This document shows positions 5,322 to 12,063 of a DNA stretch of 29,724 bases, in pieces (the first letter of the stretch is position 1; the number at the start of each line of letters is the position of its first letter). The translations under genes were made by a program, and so were the position numbers. This DNA is from a virus. The DNA lies in the IMG/VR virus record IMGVR_UViG_3300027911_000049, positions 1 to 29,724 of that record, one strand, 5' to 3'. The notes beneath the pieces are model-generated. The model saw only the letters and a list, made by a program, of their open reading frames with translations, was not told the DNA's origin and did not search any database.

Positions 5322-6089
5322 TCAGTTGATCGCCGTCGCGCCCCACGAGGTCAGCACCCGCCCAAGGATGCGCGCCTCGCCGCGCTGGATCGTGGACTCG
5401 CGGAACTTCGAGTTGTCGGGGATCACGCGCAGCATCCCCGGGCCTTCGCGCTGAAGCCGGCGCACGTAAAAATCGTCGTGCAGCACGTAGCAGTAGACGG
5501 CATCCGCGCGGACATCCACCGTGCCGCGGTCCACCAACAGGATGTCGCCTTCCGCAATCGTCGGGTCCATCGCCGCGTCCTGCGCGGTGACGATGCCAAG
5601 GTTCTCGACTGCGACGTTCGGGGGAGCAATGCGTTTCAACCACGCCTGCGCGATTGCCATGCGAGCCACCGTCTCGACATGGGCCTCGAAAATCTGCGCC
5701 GTTTCCTGCGGCGCCGAAAGTTTCATTGAGGGTACGTCCACGTATTCTCCTGTTCGCGGGGTGACGGGCTCCCGGCGGCGTTCCGCTTGCATGGAAACGG
5801 TCCCGTGAGCAGGCATGCTAACACTACTTGACACCCGTGAGATTACTTCACGTTCATGTTCATTGACTCCGAACATCAAATGGGCAGGCGACGTGCCGAG
5901 AAAATCGGCCACCTTCTCCACGTGTTCCGCTCGGATCATCCCCCCGTGCATCCAAAGATTCACTGCGCTGCGCGACACGCCCACCGCTCGAGCGAGATCG
6001 AGTTGCGAGTAGTTCTTATCGGACAGCAAATCCTTGATGCGCTTCGCCCTCGCGCGGTCTGCTGCCGGCTTCGACTTGGCTTGGCCCAT
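5322..6089 (-). CDS. cI: CI/LexA-type phage repressor with apparently inactive S24 domain, 255 aa
   Basis: ATG 6089 follows GGAGGGAG. The upstream extension of the frame crosses the operator region and is rejected. Residues ~15-72 form a Cro/C1-type helix-turn-helix (YSQLDLARAVGVSRSAVNLWMHG). Residues ~160-250 are an S24/LexA-like peptidase domain (IVTAQDAAMDPTIAEGDILLVDRG, then DDFYVRRLQREG, then PDNSKF). In cleavable repressors the nucleophile is the Ser of a D-S-M-x-P motif and the base is the Lys of VKRL. Here the codons give Ala173 and Arg210. No Ala-Gly cleavage site is obvious in the linker. The protein should bind DNA and dimerise but not self-cleave. It is probably the regulator of the eight CAAG-N5-CTTG sites. 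Confidence 0.88.
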   Translation of the reverse strand: MGQAKSKPAADRARAKRIKDLLSDKNYSQLDLARAVGVSRSAVNLWMHGGMIRAEHVEKVADFLGTSPAHLMFGVNEHEREVISRVSSSVSMPAHGTVSMQAERRREPVTPRTGEYVDVPSMKLSAPQETAQIFEAHVETVARMAIAQAWLKRIAPPNVAVENLGIVTAQDAAMDPTIAEGDILLVDRGTVDVRADAVYCYVLHDDFYVRRLQREGPGMLRVIPDNSKFRESTIQRGEARILGRVLTSWGATAIN

Positions 6090-6158
6090 AACTCCCTCCG
6101 TGACAGTTCGTTGACAACCAGCCCCGTTGATCGAGACGGGATCGGCGGAGCATGGCGT

Positions 6159-6171
6159 CAAGAATAGCTTG
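6159..6171. promoter_or_regulatory. Repressor operator, copy 7
   Basis: CAAGAATAGCTTG in the cI-cro intergenic region. On the minus strand its CTTG arm continues as TTGACG, a possible -35 for repressor transcription. On the plus strand a TTGACA follows at 6175-6180, but no well-spaced -10 was found for it. Confidence 0.6.
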
Positions 6172-6228
6172 CCCTTGACATTTCGCGCAAGAGCGTATTT
6201 GCACGACCCCATTTTCCGGGAGGCGGTA

Positions 6229-6241
6229 CAAGGGACGCTTG
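6229..6241. promoter_or_regulatory. Repressor operator, copy 8
   Basis: CAAGGGACGCTTG, overlapping the -35 of the rightward early promoter in the same way as the leftward operators overlap theirs. Confidence 0.65.
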
Positions 6242-6267
6242 ACAGATTCAAGTGAGGCTGGCAAACT
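6239..6267 (+). promoter_or_regulatory. Rightward early promoter PR
   Basis: TTGACA (6239-6244), 17-nt spacer, CAAACT (6262-6267). Transcription would start near 6274, about 40 nt before the chosen start of the YdaS/Cro-like gene. The -10 is weak but the operator overlap and position support it. Confidence 0.6.
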
Positions 6268-6315
6268 GCGCCTGTGCCGGTGAAAAAGCCGGCCAACGCA
6301 GCGAGCGAGGAACAA

Positions 6316-6522
6316 GTGGAAAACCCGATGGAGAAGGCGGTCCGCATTGCGGGCGGCCAGAGCGAACTGGCCCGGATTCTGGGCGTCACCCGGGAGGCCG
6401 TTCGGCAGTGGGTCGTGTCGGGCCGCTGCTCCTACCTGCGGGTACTCGACGTGGAAAAGGCCACGAAGGTGCCCCGGCACATCCTGCGGCCTGACCTGTA
6501 TCCGAAGCCCTCGGCGCGCTGA
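6316..6522 (+). CDS. YdaS/Cro-like DNA-binding regulator, 68 aa
   Basis: GTG 6316 is chosen because AGGA lies 5 nt upstream and because the earlier GTG at 6274 would coincide with the expected transcript start. The protein reads MENPMEKAVRIAGGQSELARILGVTREAVRQWVVSG...VEKATKVPRHILRPDLYP. This is the YdaS antitoxin/Cro-type helix-turn-helix pattern, including the characteristic ending RHxLRPDxYP. Such proteins act as Cro analogues that shut down the repressor promoter during lytic growth. It is divergently oriented to cI, as expected, and begins the rightward early operon. Confidence 0.82.
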   Translation: MENPMEKAVRIAGGQSELARILGVTREAVRQWVVSGRCSYLRVLDVEKATKVPRHILRPDLYPKPSAR

Positions 6523-6526
6523 GGCC

Positions 6527-6871
6527 ATGGCCTCATTCCCGAAGCCGCACACCTTCCGGTGCGCCCGGCTTCGAGAACTCATCAACACGCTCGGCGCCCG
6601 CCGGGAACTCGCCTGCATGGACTGCGGGGCGAACGACGGCACCGTCGTCGCCGCGCACTCGAACTACGGCAAGGGCGGCGCCATCAAGGCGAGCGATTCG
6701 TCGCTGTGCGCCCTGTGCTTCACCTGCCACTCCCGACTGGACCAGCCCGGGCTCGACGCCCGGCCCAAGGCGGAGCGGCGTGAATACGAGGCGCGAATGA
6801 ATCTCGCCACGCTCCGGCACCTACTCGAGCGCGGGTTCCTGATTGTCACGTTCAAACCCACGGAGGCATGA
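6527..6871 (+). CDS. YbcO-like HNH-fold nuclease (DUF1364), 114 aa
   Basis: The core CMDCGANDGTVVAAHSNYGKGGAIKASDSSLCALCFTCHSRLD carries the paired cysteines, the AHxN motif, the KxSD motif and the CxxCH of the YbcO/DUF1364 family. That family comprises phage HNH-like nucleases found in the nin-type region of lambdoid phages and thought to act on single-stranded or branched DNA in recombination. ATG 6527 is used. The start lies 4 nt after the stop of the Cro-like gene and the end overlaps the next gene (ATGA at 6868), showing tight operon coupling. Confidence 0.75.
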   Translation: MASFPKPHTFRCARLRELINTLGARRELACMDCGANDGTVVAAHSNYGKGGAIKASDSSLCALCFTCHSRLDQPGLDARPKAERREYEARMNLATLRHLLERGFLIVTFKPTEA

Positions 6872-7038
6872 CCATGCAGACCGCACGATCCAAGTCCAGC
6901 CGGTTCAGCGCCGGCAGCACGAACGCCGTCCAGCGGTACGAGCAGGAGAAGGGCCTGTGGGACGCCGCCCATCCCGAAGCCAAGGCCAGCGAGCGCGACT
7001 GCGCGCTTGCCGGGCTGGCCCGCCGCCTCGGACTGTAG
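6868..7038 (+). CDS. Small hypothetical protein, 56 aa
   Basis: Short ORF with ATG 6868 overlapping the stop of the YbcO-like gene and GGAGG just upstream. It encodes MTMQTARSKSSRFSAGSTNAV..., ending in a helical ERDCALAGLARRLGL segment. It fills the gap exactly: it begins at the preceding stop and ends 3 nt before the next start, which is why I accept it. Family not recognised. Confidence 0.6.
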   Translation: MTMQTARSKSSRFSAGSTNAVQRYEQEKGLWDAAHPEAKASERDCALAGLARRLGL

Positions 7039-7041
7039 GCC

Positions 7042-7923
7042 GTGCGCCCCACCTTGCAACTGGCCCATTCCGCCCCGCTCCCCGATCCTCCCTACCCGGA
7101 GGGCACGAAGGCGGCCGGCTGGCGTTTCCAGTTCGATCATGAGCGGTGCGAGGGCTCCGACACGTGGGCGCTCGCGCCAGCCGAGATCAAGCCTTGGCTC
7201 CTGATGATGTGGTATCGGGCATGGACGGCCACGCCCTGCGGCACCTTCTCGAACGATGACGCCATCATCGCGGCGCGCATCGGCATGCCGTTGACGCTGT
7301 TCCAGATGAACCGGGATGTCCTGCTGCGCGGCTGGACTCTTCACTCCGACGGGCGCCTTTACCACCACGTCCTGACGCAGCGCGTAACCGAACTGCTCGA
7401 GTTCCGCGGCAAGCAGAAGGCTCGGATCGATAAGCGTTGGGAGCGTGTGCGCGCAACCGCAGGGGCCACCCCGCAGGATACCGGCGGTATACCGCGGTAT
7501 TCCACCGTAGTTCCGCTGGATACCATACCAATACCAATACCTATAGAAAAACAAACCCATACGTCCCCGGCCGACCTCACGCTGGCGCCTGCGCCGGCTG
7601 TCGCCGGCCCTGCGGTGGCGGGGTGCCCGCATGACGCCATCGTGGCGCTCTATCACGAGATCCTGCCCGGCAACCCCCGCGTCATGGTCTGGAACGCGCA
7701 GCGCCAATCCATGCTCCGCCAGCGGTGGCGGGAAGAGCCGAAGCGCCAGAGCCTCGACTGGTGGCGCGGGTACTTCGAGTTCTGCACGAAATCCCCGTTC
7801 CTCATCGGCAAGGCGCCGCCGAGCCCCGGCCGGCCTCCCTTCGTGGCCGACCTTGAATGGCTGATCGGCGCGCAGCACTTGCCGCACGTGATCGAGGGTC
7901 GCTACCACCGGGGGAACACATGA
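7042..7923 (+). CDS. Replication initiator-like protein (phage O / DUF1376-like), 293 aa
   Basis: GTG start at 7042. The N-terminal ~125 residues (GSDTWALAPAEIKPWLLMMWYRAWTATPCGTFSNDDAIIAARIGM...) resemble the winged-helix domain of phage replication proteins of the O/DUF1376 type. A low-complexity linker (IPIPIPIEKQTHTSPADLTLAPAPA) follows. The C-terminal domain (YHEILPGNPRVMVWNAQRQSMLRQRWRE...WWRGYFEFCTKSPFLIGK) is the module common to such proteins, probably helicase loading. It lies immediately upstream of dnaB with a 4-nt overlap. The linker-coding DNA contains an origin-like repeat block. Confidence 0.75.
   Translation: MRPTLQLAHSAPLPDPPYPEGTKAAGWRFQFDHERCEGSDTWALAPAEIKPWLLMMWYRAWTATPCGTFSNDDAIIAARIGMPLTLFQMNRDVLLRGWTLHSDGRLYHHVLTQRVTELLEFRGKQKARIDKRWERVRATAGATPQDTGGIPRYSTVVPLDTIPIPIPIEKQTHTSPADLTLAPAPAVAGPAVAGCPHDAIVALYHEILPGNPRVMVWNAQRQSMLRQRWREEPKRQSLDWWRGYFEFCTKSPFLIGKAPPSPGRPPFVADLEWLIGAQHLPHVIEGRYHRGNT
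7478..7562. other. Candidate replication origin inside the initiator gene
   Basis: Six ATACC repeats (starting at 7478, 7489, 7520, 7525, 7531 and 7537), a 12-bp palindrome GCGGTATACCGC (7484-7495) and a following AT-rich stretch (about 7542-7562) stand out from a very GC-rich background. Phage lambda keeps its iterons and AT-rich unwinding element inside the O gene in the same way. Function is inferred from position and composition only. Confidence 0.55.
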
Positions 7924-9290
7924 GCCTGAACGAACTGACGCCGAAGTCCCTGATCGCGGAGCGTTCCCTGCTCGGCGCCGTGCTGCTGGATGGGAAGTGT
8001 TTCGAGTCCGTGTCGGACATGCTGGTGCCCGAGGACTTCGGGCTGCCGGAACACCGCACGATCTTCGCCGTCATGGCCTCGATCTTCGACCGCGGCCAGC
8101 CGATTGACCCGATCACCGTCTGGAACGGTGCGGGAAGCCCGCGCGGCGGGGGCGACGAGTCGGCCGCGACGCTGCCCTACCTGAACGCGATGGCGCAGAA
8201 CACGCCGGGCTCCACCAACGTTCGGCGCTACGCGGAACTCGTGCGCCGGTACGGCCTGCTCCGCCGTATCTGGGAGATCAGCAATTCGGCGGCGGTGAGC
8301 GCCGGCGCGCCGAACACTGAGCCCCACGAGCTCGCGGAGAAAACTGAGGCGGACCTGATCCGGGCGATGGACCGGAGCGAGGGCGACCCGGTGCCGCTCG
8401 CGGAGGCCGTCAACGAGGCGATCACCTACGCCAACGAGCGCACGGAGTCCGGGCAGTCCATGTCCGGCGTGTCCTGCGGGCTGGACGGGCTGGACCGCTT
8501 CACCAACGGGCTCGAGCCGGGACAGCTTGTCGTGGTGGCCGCGCGCCCGAGCATCGGCAAGACGGCGCTCGCCTGCTGCATCACGAGCGCGATGTCCGCG
8601 GCCGGGCGAAAGGGCCTGTTCTTCACGCTCGAGATGAGCCGCCGGGAGATCGGCCAGCGCATCCTCGCGCTGCGCTCCGGGGTGTCCACCCACGCGATGC
8701 GCAGCGGGACGAAGGAGGACCGGCACTGGCTCCGCATGGTGGACGCGCAGGAGCGCATCCAGCCCGAGCAGGTCTTTATCGACGACACGCCGGCCGTGAC
8801 CGTGGGCTACATCCGCGCGAAGGCCCGGCGCCTCGCCCGCCGCATCGGCCTCGACTTCGTGATCGTGGACTACATCGGCCTCATGCGCGGGCATGGCGAG
8901 AACCGGACGCAGGAGATCGGGAGCATCAGCCGCGGCCTGAAGGCGCTCGCCAAGGAACTCGCGGTGCCCGTCATCGCGCTGGCGCAGTTGAACCGGGACG
9001 TGGAGCGCCGTGGTGACGCGCGCCCGCTGCTCTCCGACCTGCGGGACTCCGGCGAGATCGAGCAGGACGCGGACATCGTCGTGATGCTCCACCGCCAGTC
9101 CAAGCACGGCGGCGGGCCGGAGTGGGACGGGCTCGCTGAACTGCTCGTGCGGAAGAACCGCAATGGCCCCACCGGGGACGCGCTGCTCTTCTTCAACGAC
9201 GAGATCGGGTCGTTCGGTGACACCGACCGCCAAAACCCGCGCGGCCTGAGCCAGCCTCCGGTCAACCGCGCGATCACCTACGACCGCTGA
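7920..9290 (+). CDS. dnaB: Replicative DNA helicase DnaB, 456 aa
   Basis: ATG 7920 overlaps the preceding stop (ATGA). Residues ~9-110 are the DnaB N-terminal helical domain (AERSLLGAVLLDGKCF...). Residues ~180-450 are the RecA-like motor: CGLDGLDRFTNGLEPGQLVVV (187-206), Walker A ARPSIGKTA (208-216), Walker B FVIVDYIGLM (313-322), AQLNRDVERR (355-364), LLSDLRDSGEIEQDADIVVMLHR (370-392). All catalytic elements are intact and the length is normal. It should form the hexameric helicase at the phage replication fork, loaded by the initiator encoded just upstream. Confidence 0.97.
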   Translation: MSLNELTPKSLIAERSLLGAVLLDGKCFESVSDMLVPEDFGLPEHRTIFAVMASIFDRGQPIDPITVWNGAGSPRGGGDESAATLPYLNAMAQNTPGSTNVRRYAELVRRYGLLRRIWEISNSAAVSAGAPNTEPHELAEKTEADLIRAMDRSEGDPVPLAEAVNEAITYANERTESGQSMSGVSCGLDGLDRFTNGLEPGQLVVVAARPSIGKTALACCITSAMSAAGRKGLFFTLEMSRREIGQRILALRSGVSTHAMRSGTKEDRHWLRMVDAQERIQPEQVFIDDTPAVTVGYIRAKARRLARRIGLDFVIVDYIGLMRGHGENRTQEIGSISRGLKALAKELAVPVIALAQLNRDVERRGDARPLLSDLRDSGEIEQDADIVVMLHRQSKHGGGPEWDGLAELLVRKNRNGPTGDALLFFNDEIGSFGDTDRQNPRGLSQPPVNRAITYDR

Positions 9291-9300
9291 AAGGATCGAC

Positions 9301-9927
9301 ATGCACACGCACTTGGCTTTGATCGTGGACCGCTCCGGCTCGATGGGCGGCAAGGTGAATGACGTGGTCGGCGGAGTCAACCAGTTCATCAAGGAGAACT
9401 GCGAGGCACCGGGCACTGCGGCGCTCACGATCATGCAGTTCGACGACCAGTTCGAGATCAAGCACCACGACGATGTCCGCTACGTCATCCCGTGGGGTCC
9501 CGAGCACTACAAGCCGCGCGGAAGCACGGCGCTGCTCGACGCCATCGGCCGGACGATTCAGGAAGTCGGCCGCGCGCTCCAAGCCGCGCCCGCGGAAAAG
9601 GTGATCGTCACGGTCATCACGGACGGGCAGGAGAACGCCAGCCGGGAATACACCAGCGAGCGGATCAAGGAAATGATGGCCCACGCCGAGAAGCACGGCT
9701 GGACCTTCCTCTTTATCGGCGCCGACAAGCAGGCCGTGGTCGCCGCGCAGGGCATGGGGTTCAACTCCATGCATACCTCGAGCTACGCAAATGACTCCAT
9801 CGGCACGACCTCCGCGTACTCCGCCTCCGCCGGCGCGACGGTGATGATGCGGTCCGTCCCGGACGCCCACGTGAACATGGGCGTGCTGGTCGCGGACCAA
9901 GACGCCAAGCTGCGGGGCGCGAAGTGA
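9301..9927 (+). CDS. VWA (von Willebrand factor A) domain protein, 208 aa
   Basis: A single VWA domain covers nearly the whole protein. The metal-ion-dependent adhesion site is complete: DRSGSM (Asp10, Ser12, Ser14), Thr76 in GSTALLDAIG, and Asp108 in VITDGQEN. These bind Mg or Mn and a partner's acidic residue. There is no signal peptide, so it acts in the cytoplasm, probably as a scaffold or chaperone for a phage or host protein. It starts 10 nt after dnaB and overlaps the next gene by 4 nt, so a link to replication or nucleotide metabolism is possible. Such proteins recur in phages but their role is not established. Confidence 0.87.
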   Translation: MHTHLALIVDRSGSMGGKVNDVVGGVNQFIKENCEAPGTAALTIMQFDDQFEIKHHDDVRYVIPWGPEHYKPRGSTALLDAIGRTIQEVGRALQAAPAEKVIVTVITDGQENASREYTSERIKEMMAHAEKHGWTFLFIGADKQAVVAAQGMGFNSMHTSSYANDSIGTTSAYSASAGATVMMRSVPDAHVNMGVLVADQDAKLRGAK

Positions 9928-10382
9928 AGCAGGTCTACCTCGCGGGACCGATCACCGGGCTCCACTTCACGGGCGCGCAGGGCTGGCGCCAGCACGCCAT
10001 GGAAGAACTCGCGCAGCACGGCATCCGCGGGCTGACGCCGCTGCGCGGGAAGGAATACCTCGCGAGCCTCGCCAGCATCAGCGGGCACGGCCGCGAGTAC
10101 GAACACATGGGCGTCCTCTCCACGCCGCGCGCCGTGATGACGCGCGACCACTTCGACGCCACGCGCTGCGACGTGCTGCTCGCCAACCTGCTCGGCGCCG
10201 AGCGCGTCTCCATCGGCACCGTCATGGAGATCGCGTGGGCGCACACGCACCACATTCCGGTCGTCTGCGCCATCGACGACGAATCGAACCCGCACTGGCA
10301 CATGATGGTCCTCGAGGCCATCGGTTTTCGCGTGCCGGACATGCGGGCCGCAATCGACGTAACCGTGGGGATCCTGCGATGA
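9924..10382 (+). CDS. Nucleoside 2-deoxyribosyltransferase-like protein, 152 aa
   Basis: Begins KQVYLAGPITGLHF, the YLAGP motif of the nucleoside 2-deoxyribosyltransferase/Rossmann-like superfamily. It has the later CDVLLANLLGAERVSIGTVMEIAWAHTHHIPVV stretch, in which the SxGTxxEIAWA Glu corresponds to the catalytic residue that attacks the sugar. Family members exchange or hydrolyse the base of deoxynucleosides or deoxynucleotides. GTG 9924 overlaps the VWA stop. The next gene carries a dATP/dGTP-diphosphohydrolase domain, suggesting these two reshape the nucleotide pool. Exact substrate unknown. Confidence 0.75.
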   Translation: MKQVYLAGPITGLHFTGAQGWRQHAMEELAQHGIRGLTPLRGKEYLASLASISGHGREYEHMGVLSTPRAVMTRDHFDATRCDVLLANLLGAERVSIGTVMEIAWAHTHHIPVVCAIDDESNPHWHMMVLEAIGFRVPDMRAAIDVTVGILR

Positions 10383-11344
10383 GTGAAGCAAAGAAGGAAT
10401 TGGAGCGGGTCGGCTGGTTCGGGTTTCAACAGCCGCCCGTGCGCCCGGGGTGGTACGAACTCGGGAACAGCGTGGCGGGCGCCGTCTGCCGCGCGTACTG
10501 GAACAACGGGTGGCGCACCGAATACCCGCAGGACTCGTGGCGCATTCAGGACGAGTCGCGGTACTCGTGGGCCTGCTACTGGCGCGGCATCTCCGAGCGC
10601 GCGCGCGCGCAGGCGTTGAACGAGACGCCGGCGATGTCCGCGGACCCGGACCCGGATGACATCGGCCGGCACGGCGTCGAACCCGATGCGGACGGCGGGG
10701 ACGGCAAGGTGAAGATCGGGGAGGTCCGCTTCGAGGTCGATCCCGCGCTCGGCACCATCGAGTTGCAGACCGCCATCGACGACGTGATGGACGCGCTGGT
10801 CCGCGAGGTCATCGACACGAAGGAGCAGGCCACGCGCGCGGCGCTTATCAAACTCGGCTGGACGCCGCCGCTCGAGAAGTACACCGGCTTGATGGACATG
10901 CAGGAGGAACAGAAGTCGATCACCGGCGCGTACCTCAAGAAAGCCGGGTTCTCGGACGCTGAGGCGCAGTCGATGATGGCAAGCGGGACGGTGTATCGCC
11001 CGGCAACCCCCGCGACCGTGCTGCCCACGGGCTCGGAAGCCCGCAAGGCCATCCCCATCGGCACCGGGTTCATCGACTACTTCCCGGCCGCCATCGTGGA
11101 AGCCGCGAAGGTGAGCAAGGCGGGGAACGACAAGCACAACCCCGGCCAGCCGCTCCACCACGCGCGCGGGAAGTCGATGGACCACGCCGACTGCATCATG
11201 CGGCACTTCATCGAGCGCGGCACCATCGACCCGGAGGACGGGCTGCGCCACACGGCGAAGCTCCTGTGGCGCGTCGGCGCTCTGCTTCAGGAAGAGATGG
11301 AAGCGGCCGGCGCCCCGCTCGCGCGCGCGGCGAAGGTGGCCTGA
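10379..11344 (+). CDS. Protein with C-terminal dATP/dGTP diphosphohydrolase-like domain (DUF5664), 321 aa
   Basis: ATG 10379 overlaps the preceding stop. Residues ~1-80 form a Trp-rich module (GWFGFQQPPVRPGWYELG...YWNNGWRTEYP...SWRIQ...YWRGIS) found in many phage proteins. A linker follows. The C-terminal ~110 residues (SEARKAIPIGTGFIDYFPAAIVEAAKVSKAGNDKHNPGQ...RGKSMDHADCIMRHF...RHTAKLLWRVGALLQEEME) match the helical MazG-like domain named dATP/dGTP diphosphohydrolase. Such proteins cleave purine dNTPs to monophosphate in phages with altered purine pools. The combination with the Trp-rich module is less usual. It may share a pathway with the preceding deoxyribosyltransferase-like gene. Confidence 0.75.
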   Translation: MSEAKKELERVGWFGFQQPPVRPGWYELGNSVAGAVCRAYWNNGWRTEYPQDSWRIQDESRYSWACYWRGISERARAQALNETPAMSADPDPDDIGRHGVEPDADGGDGKVKIGEVRFEVDPALGTIELQTAIDDVMDALVREVIDTKEQATRAALIKLGWTPPLEKYTGLMDMQEEQKSITGAYLKKAGFSDAEAQSMMASGTVYRPATPATVLPTGSEARKAIPIGTGFIDYFPAAIVEAAKVSKAGNDKHNPGQPLHHARGKSMDHADCIMRHFIERGTIDPEDGLRHTAKLLWRVGALLQEEMEAAGAPLARAAKVA

Positions 11345-11457
11345 TGGACGCCACCCTCAATACGTTCGCGGCCGTCTTCGTGCTGGTCATCGGCCCGGTG
11401 GCGATCATCGTGCTGGCGGTCTGGGCGCTCAACGGGCAGTGGAAGGCGCGGCGATGA
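11344..11457 (+). CDS. Single-span membrane peptide, 37 aa
   Basis: Tiny ORF joined by TGATG to the preceding gene and by ATGA to the next. The sequence MDATLNTFAAVFVLVIGPVAIIVLAVWALNGQWKARR is one transmembrane helix followed by a basic end, so an N-out/C-in topology is expected. Function unknown. Confidence 0.6.
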   Translation: MDATLNTFAAVFVLVIGPVAIIVLAVWALNGQWKARR

Positions 11458-11639
11458 GCGAGCCCACGAAGTTCATCCCGGTCATGCAACTCCCGGTCGG
11501 GGTGCGCGGCCCGCGGGACACGCTGCTCCTGATGGCGAACGCGGAGGACATTCCCCCGCGGTGGCGGAAGCTCGCCATCAACGCCGTCGAGTTGATCGAC
11601 GCGGCGAGCCGCCCGCCGTGCGGAGGGCCGACAGCATGA
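11454..11639 (+). CDS. Hypothetical protein, 61 aa
   Basis: ATG 11454 overlaps the stop of the 37-aa membrane peptide, and the end overlaps the next start by 4 nt. The sequence MSEPTKFIPVMQLPVGVRGPRDTLLLMANAEDIPPRWRKLAINAVELIDAA is soluble. It is flanked on both sides by single-span membrane peptides of similar size. Family not recognised. Confidence 0.55.
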   Translation: MSEPTKFIPVMQLPVGVRGPRDTLLLMANAEDIPPRWRKLAINAVELIDAASRPPCGGPTA

Positions 11640-11746
11640 GCGTCATCTTCACGGACCTCTGGGCCTTCGCCGCGGCCGTGTTCCTGATCCTGCTCATCGG
11701 GAACGTCGTCGAAAGCTGCATCAAGACGTGGAAAGGGCGGCGGTGA
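11636..11746 (+). CDS. Single-span membrane peptide, 36 aa
   Basis: MSVIFTDLWAFAAAVFLILLIGNVVESCIKTWKGRR: one hydrophobic helix (about residues 8-24) and a basic tail, the same architecture as the 37-aa peptide two genes upstream though not clearly homologous. Overlaps both neighbours by 4 nt. Function unknown. Confidence 0.6.
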   Translation: MSVIFTDLWAFAAAVFLILLIGNVVESCIKTWKGRR

Positions 11747-12063
11747 ACCGGCGCGGCTTCCTCGGCGCCTGCCTCGCGCTCGCCGCCGCACCGGCCATCG
11801 TCAAGGCGTCGAGCCTGATGCCGGTGCGCGCGCCGCGCGGGTGGGTGCGGAACCCCATGGGCGGATTCATGCTGCCCGGGCAGCGGGTCTACGCGGCCGA
11901 GTTCGGGGACATCCCGGCCGGCCGCATCGTCGCCGCCACTGACGTGCCCATCGACTTCGAGGAACTGATCGGGGCGTTCTGGCGCGATCACCAGATGATG
12001 CCCACGCACATTTACGTCAAGGACGAACACATCGCACGGCTTGCGCGCGCGGCTGCGCGGTGA
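11743..12063 (+). CDS. Secreted protein with twin-arginine (Tat) signal, 106 aa
   Basis: The GTG start overlaps the previous stop. The N-terminus MNRRGFLGACLALAAAPAIVKAS has the RRxFL twin-arginine motif, a hydrophobic core and an Ala-rich cleavage region ending near residue 22. The mature part (~84 aa: GWVRNPMGGFMLPGQRVYAAEFGDIPAGRIVAATDVPIDFEELIGAFWRDHQMMPTHIYVKDE) is not recognised. Tat export would place a folded protein in the periplasm, which is unusual for a phage early gene. A fortuitous signal is possible, but motif spacing and composition are typical. Confidence 0.7.
   Translation: MNRRGFLGACLALAAAPAIVKASSLMPVRAPRGWVRNPMGGFMLPGQRVYAAEFGDIPAGRIVAATDVPIDFEELIGAFWRDHQMMPTHIYVKDEHIARLARAAAR

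Noticed and set aside
6175-6201. Second rightward promoter TTGACA with TATTTG
   Set aside because: The spacer would be only 15 nt and the alternative -10 boxes at 16-17 nt are poor; the promoter at 6239 fits the operator pattern better.
6090-6389. Upstream extension of the repressor frame by 100 codons
   Set aside because: It crosses two operators, the PR promoter and the start of the Cro-like gene. ATG 6089 has a strong ribosome binding site and gives a normal repressor length.
7902-9461. Long open frame (519 codons) on the minus strand opposite dnaB
   Set aside because: Antisense shadow of a GC-rich gene: the composition is Arg/Ala/Val/His-rich with no motif, and dnaB on the plus strand is intact.
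9924-11344. Evidence for a 2,6-diaminopurine (Z) genome
   Set aside because: Only a diphosphohydrolase-like domain is present. No PurZ-like gene or dATPase is visible in the window, so the idea is kept only as a check.
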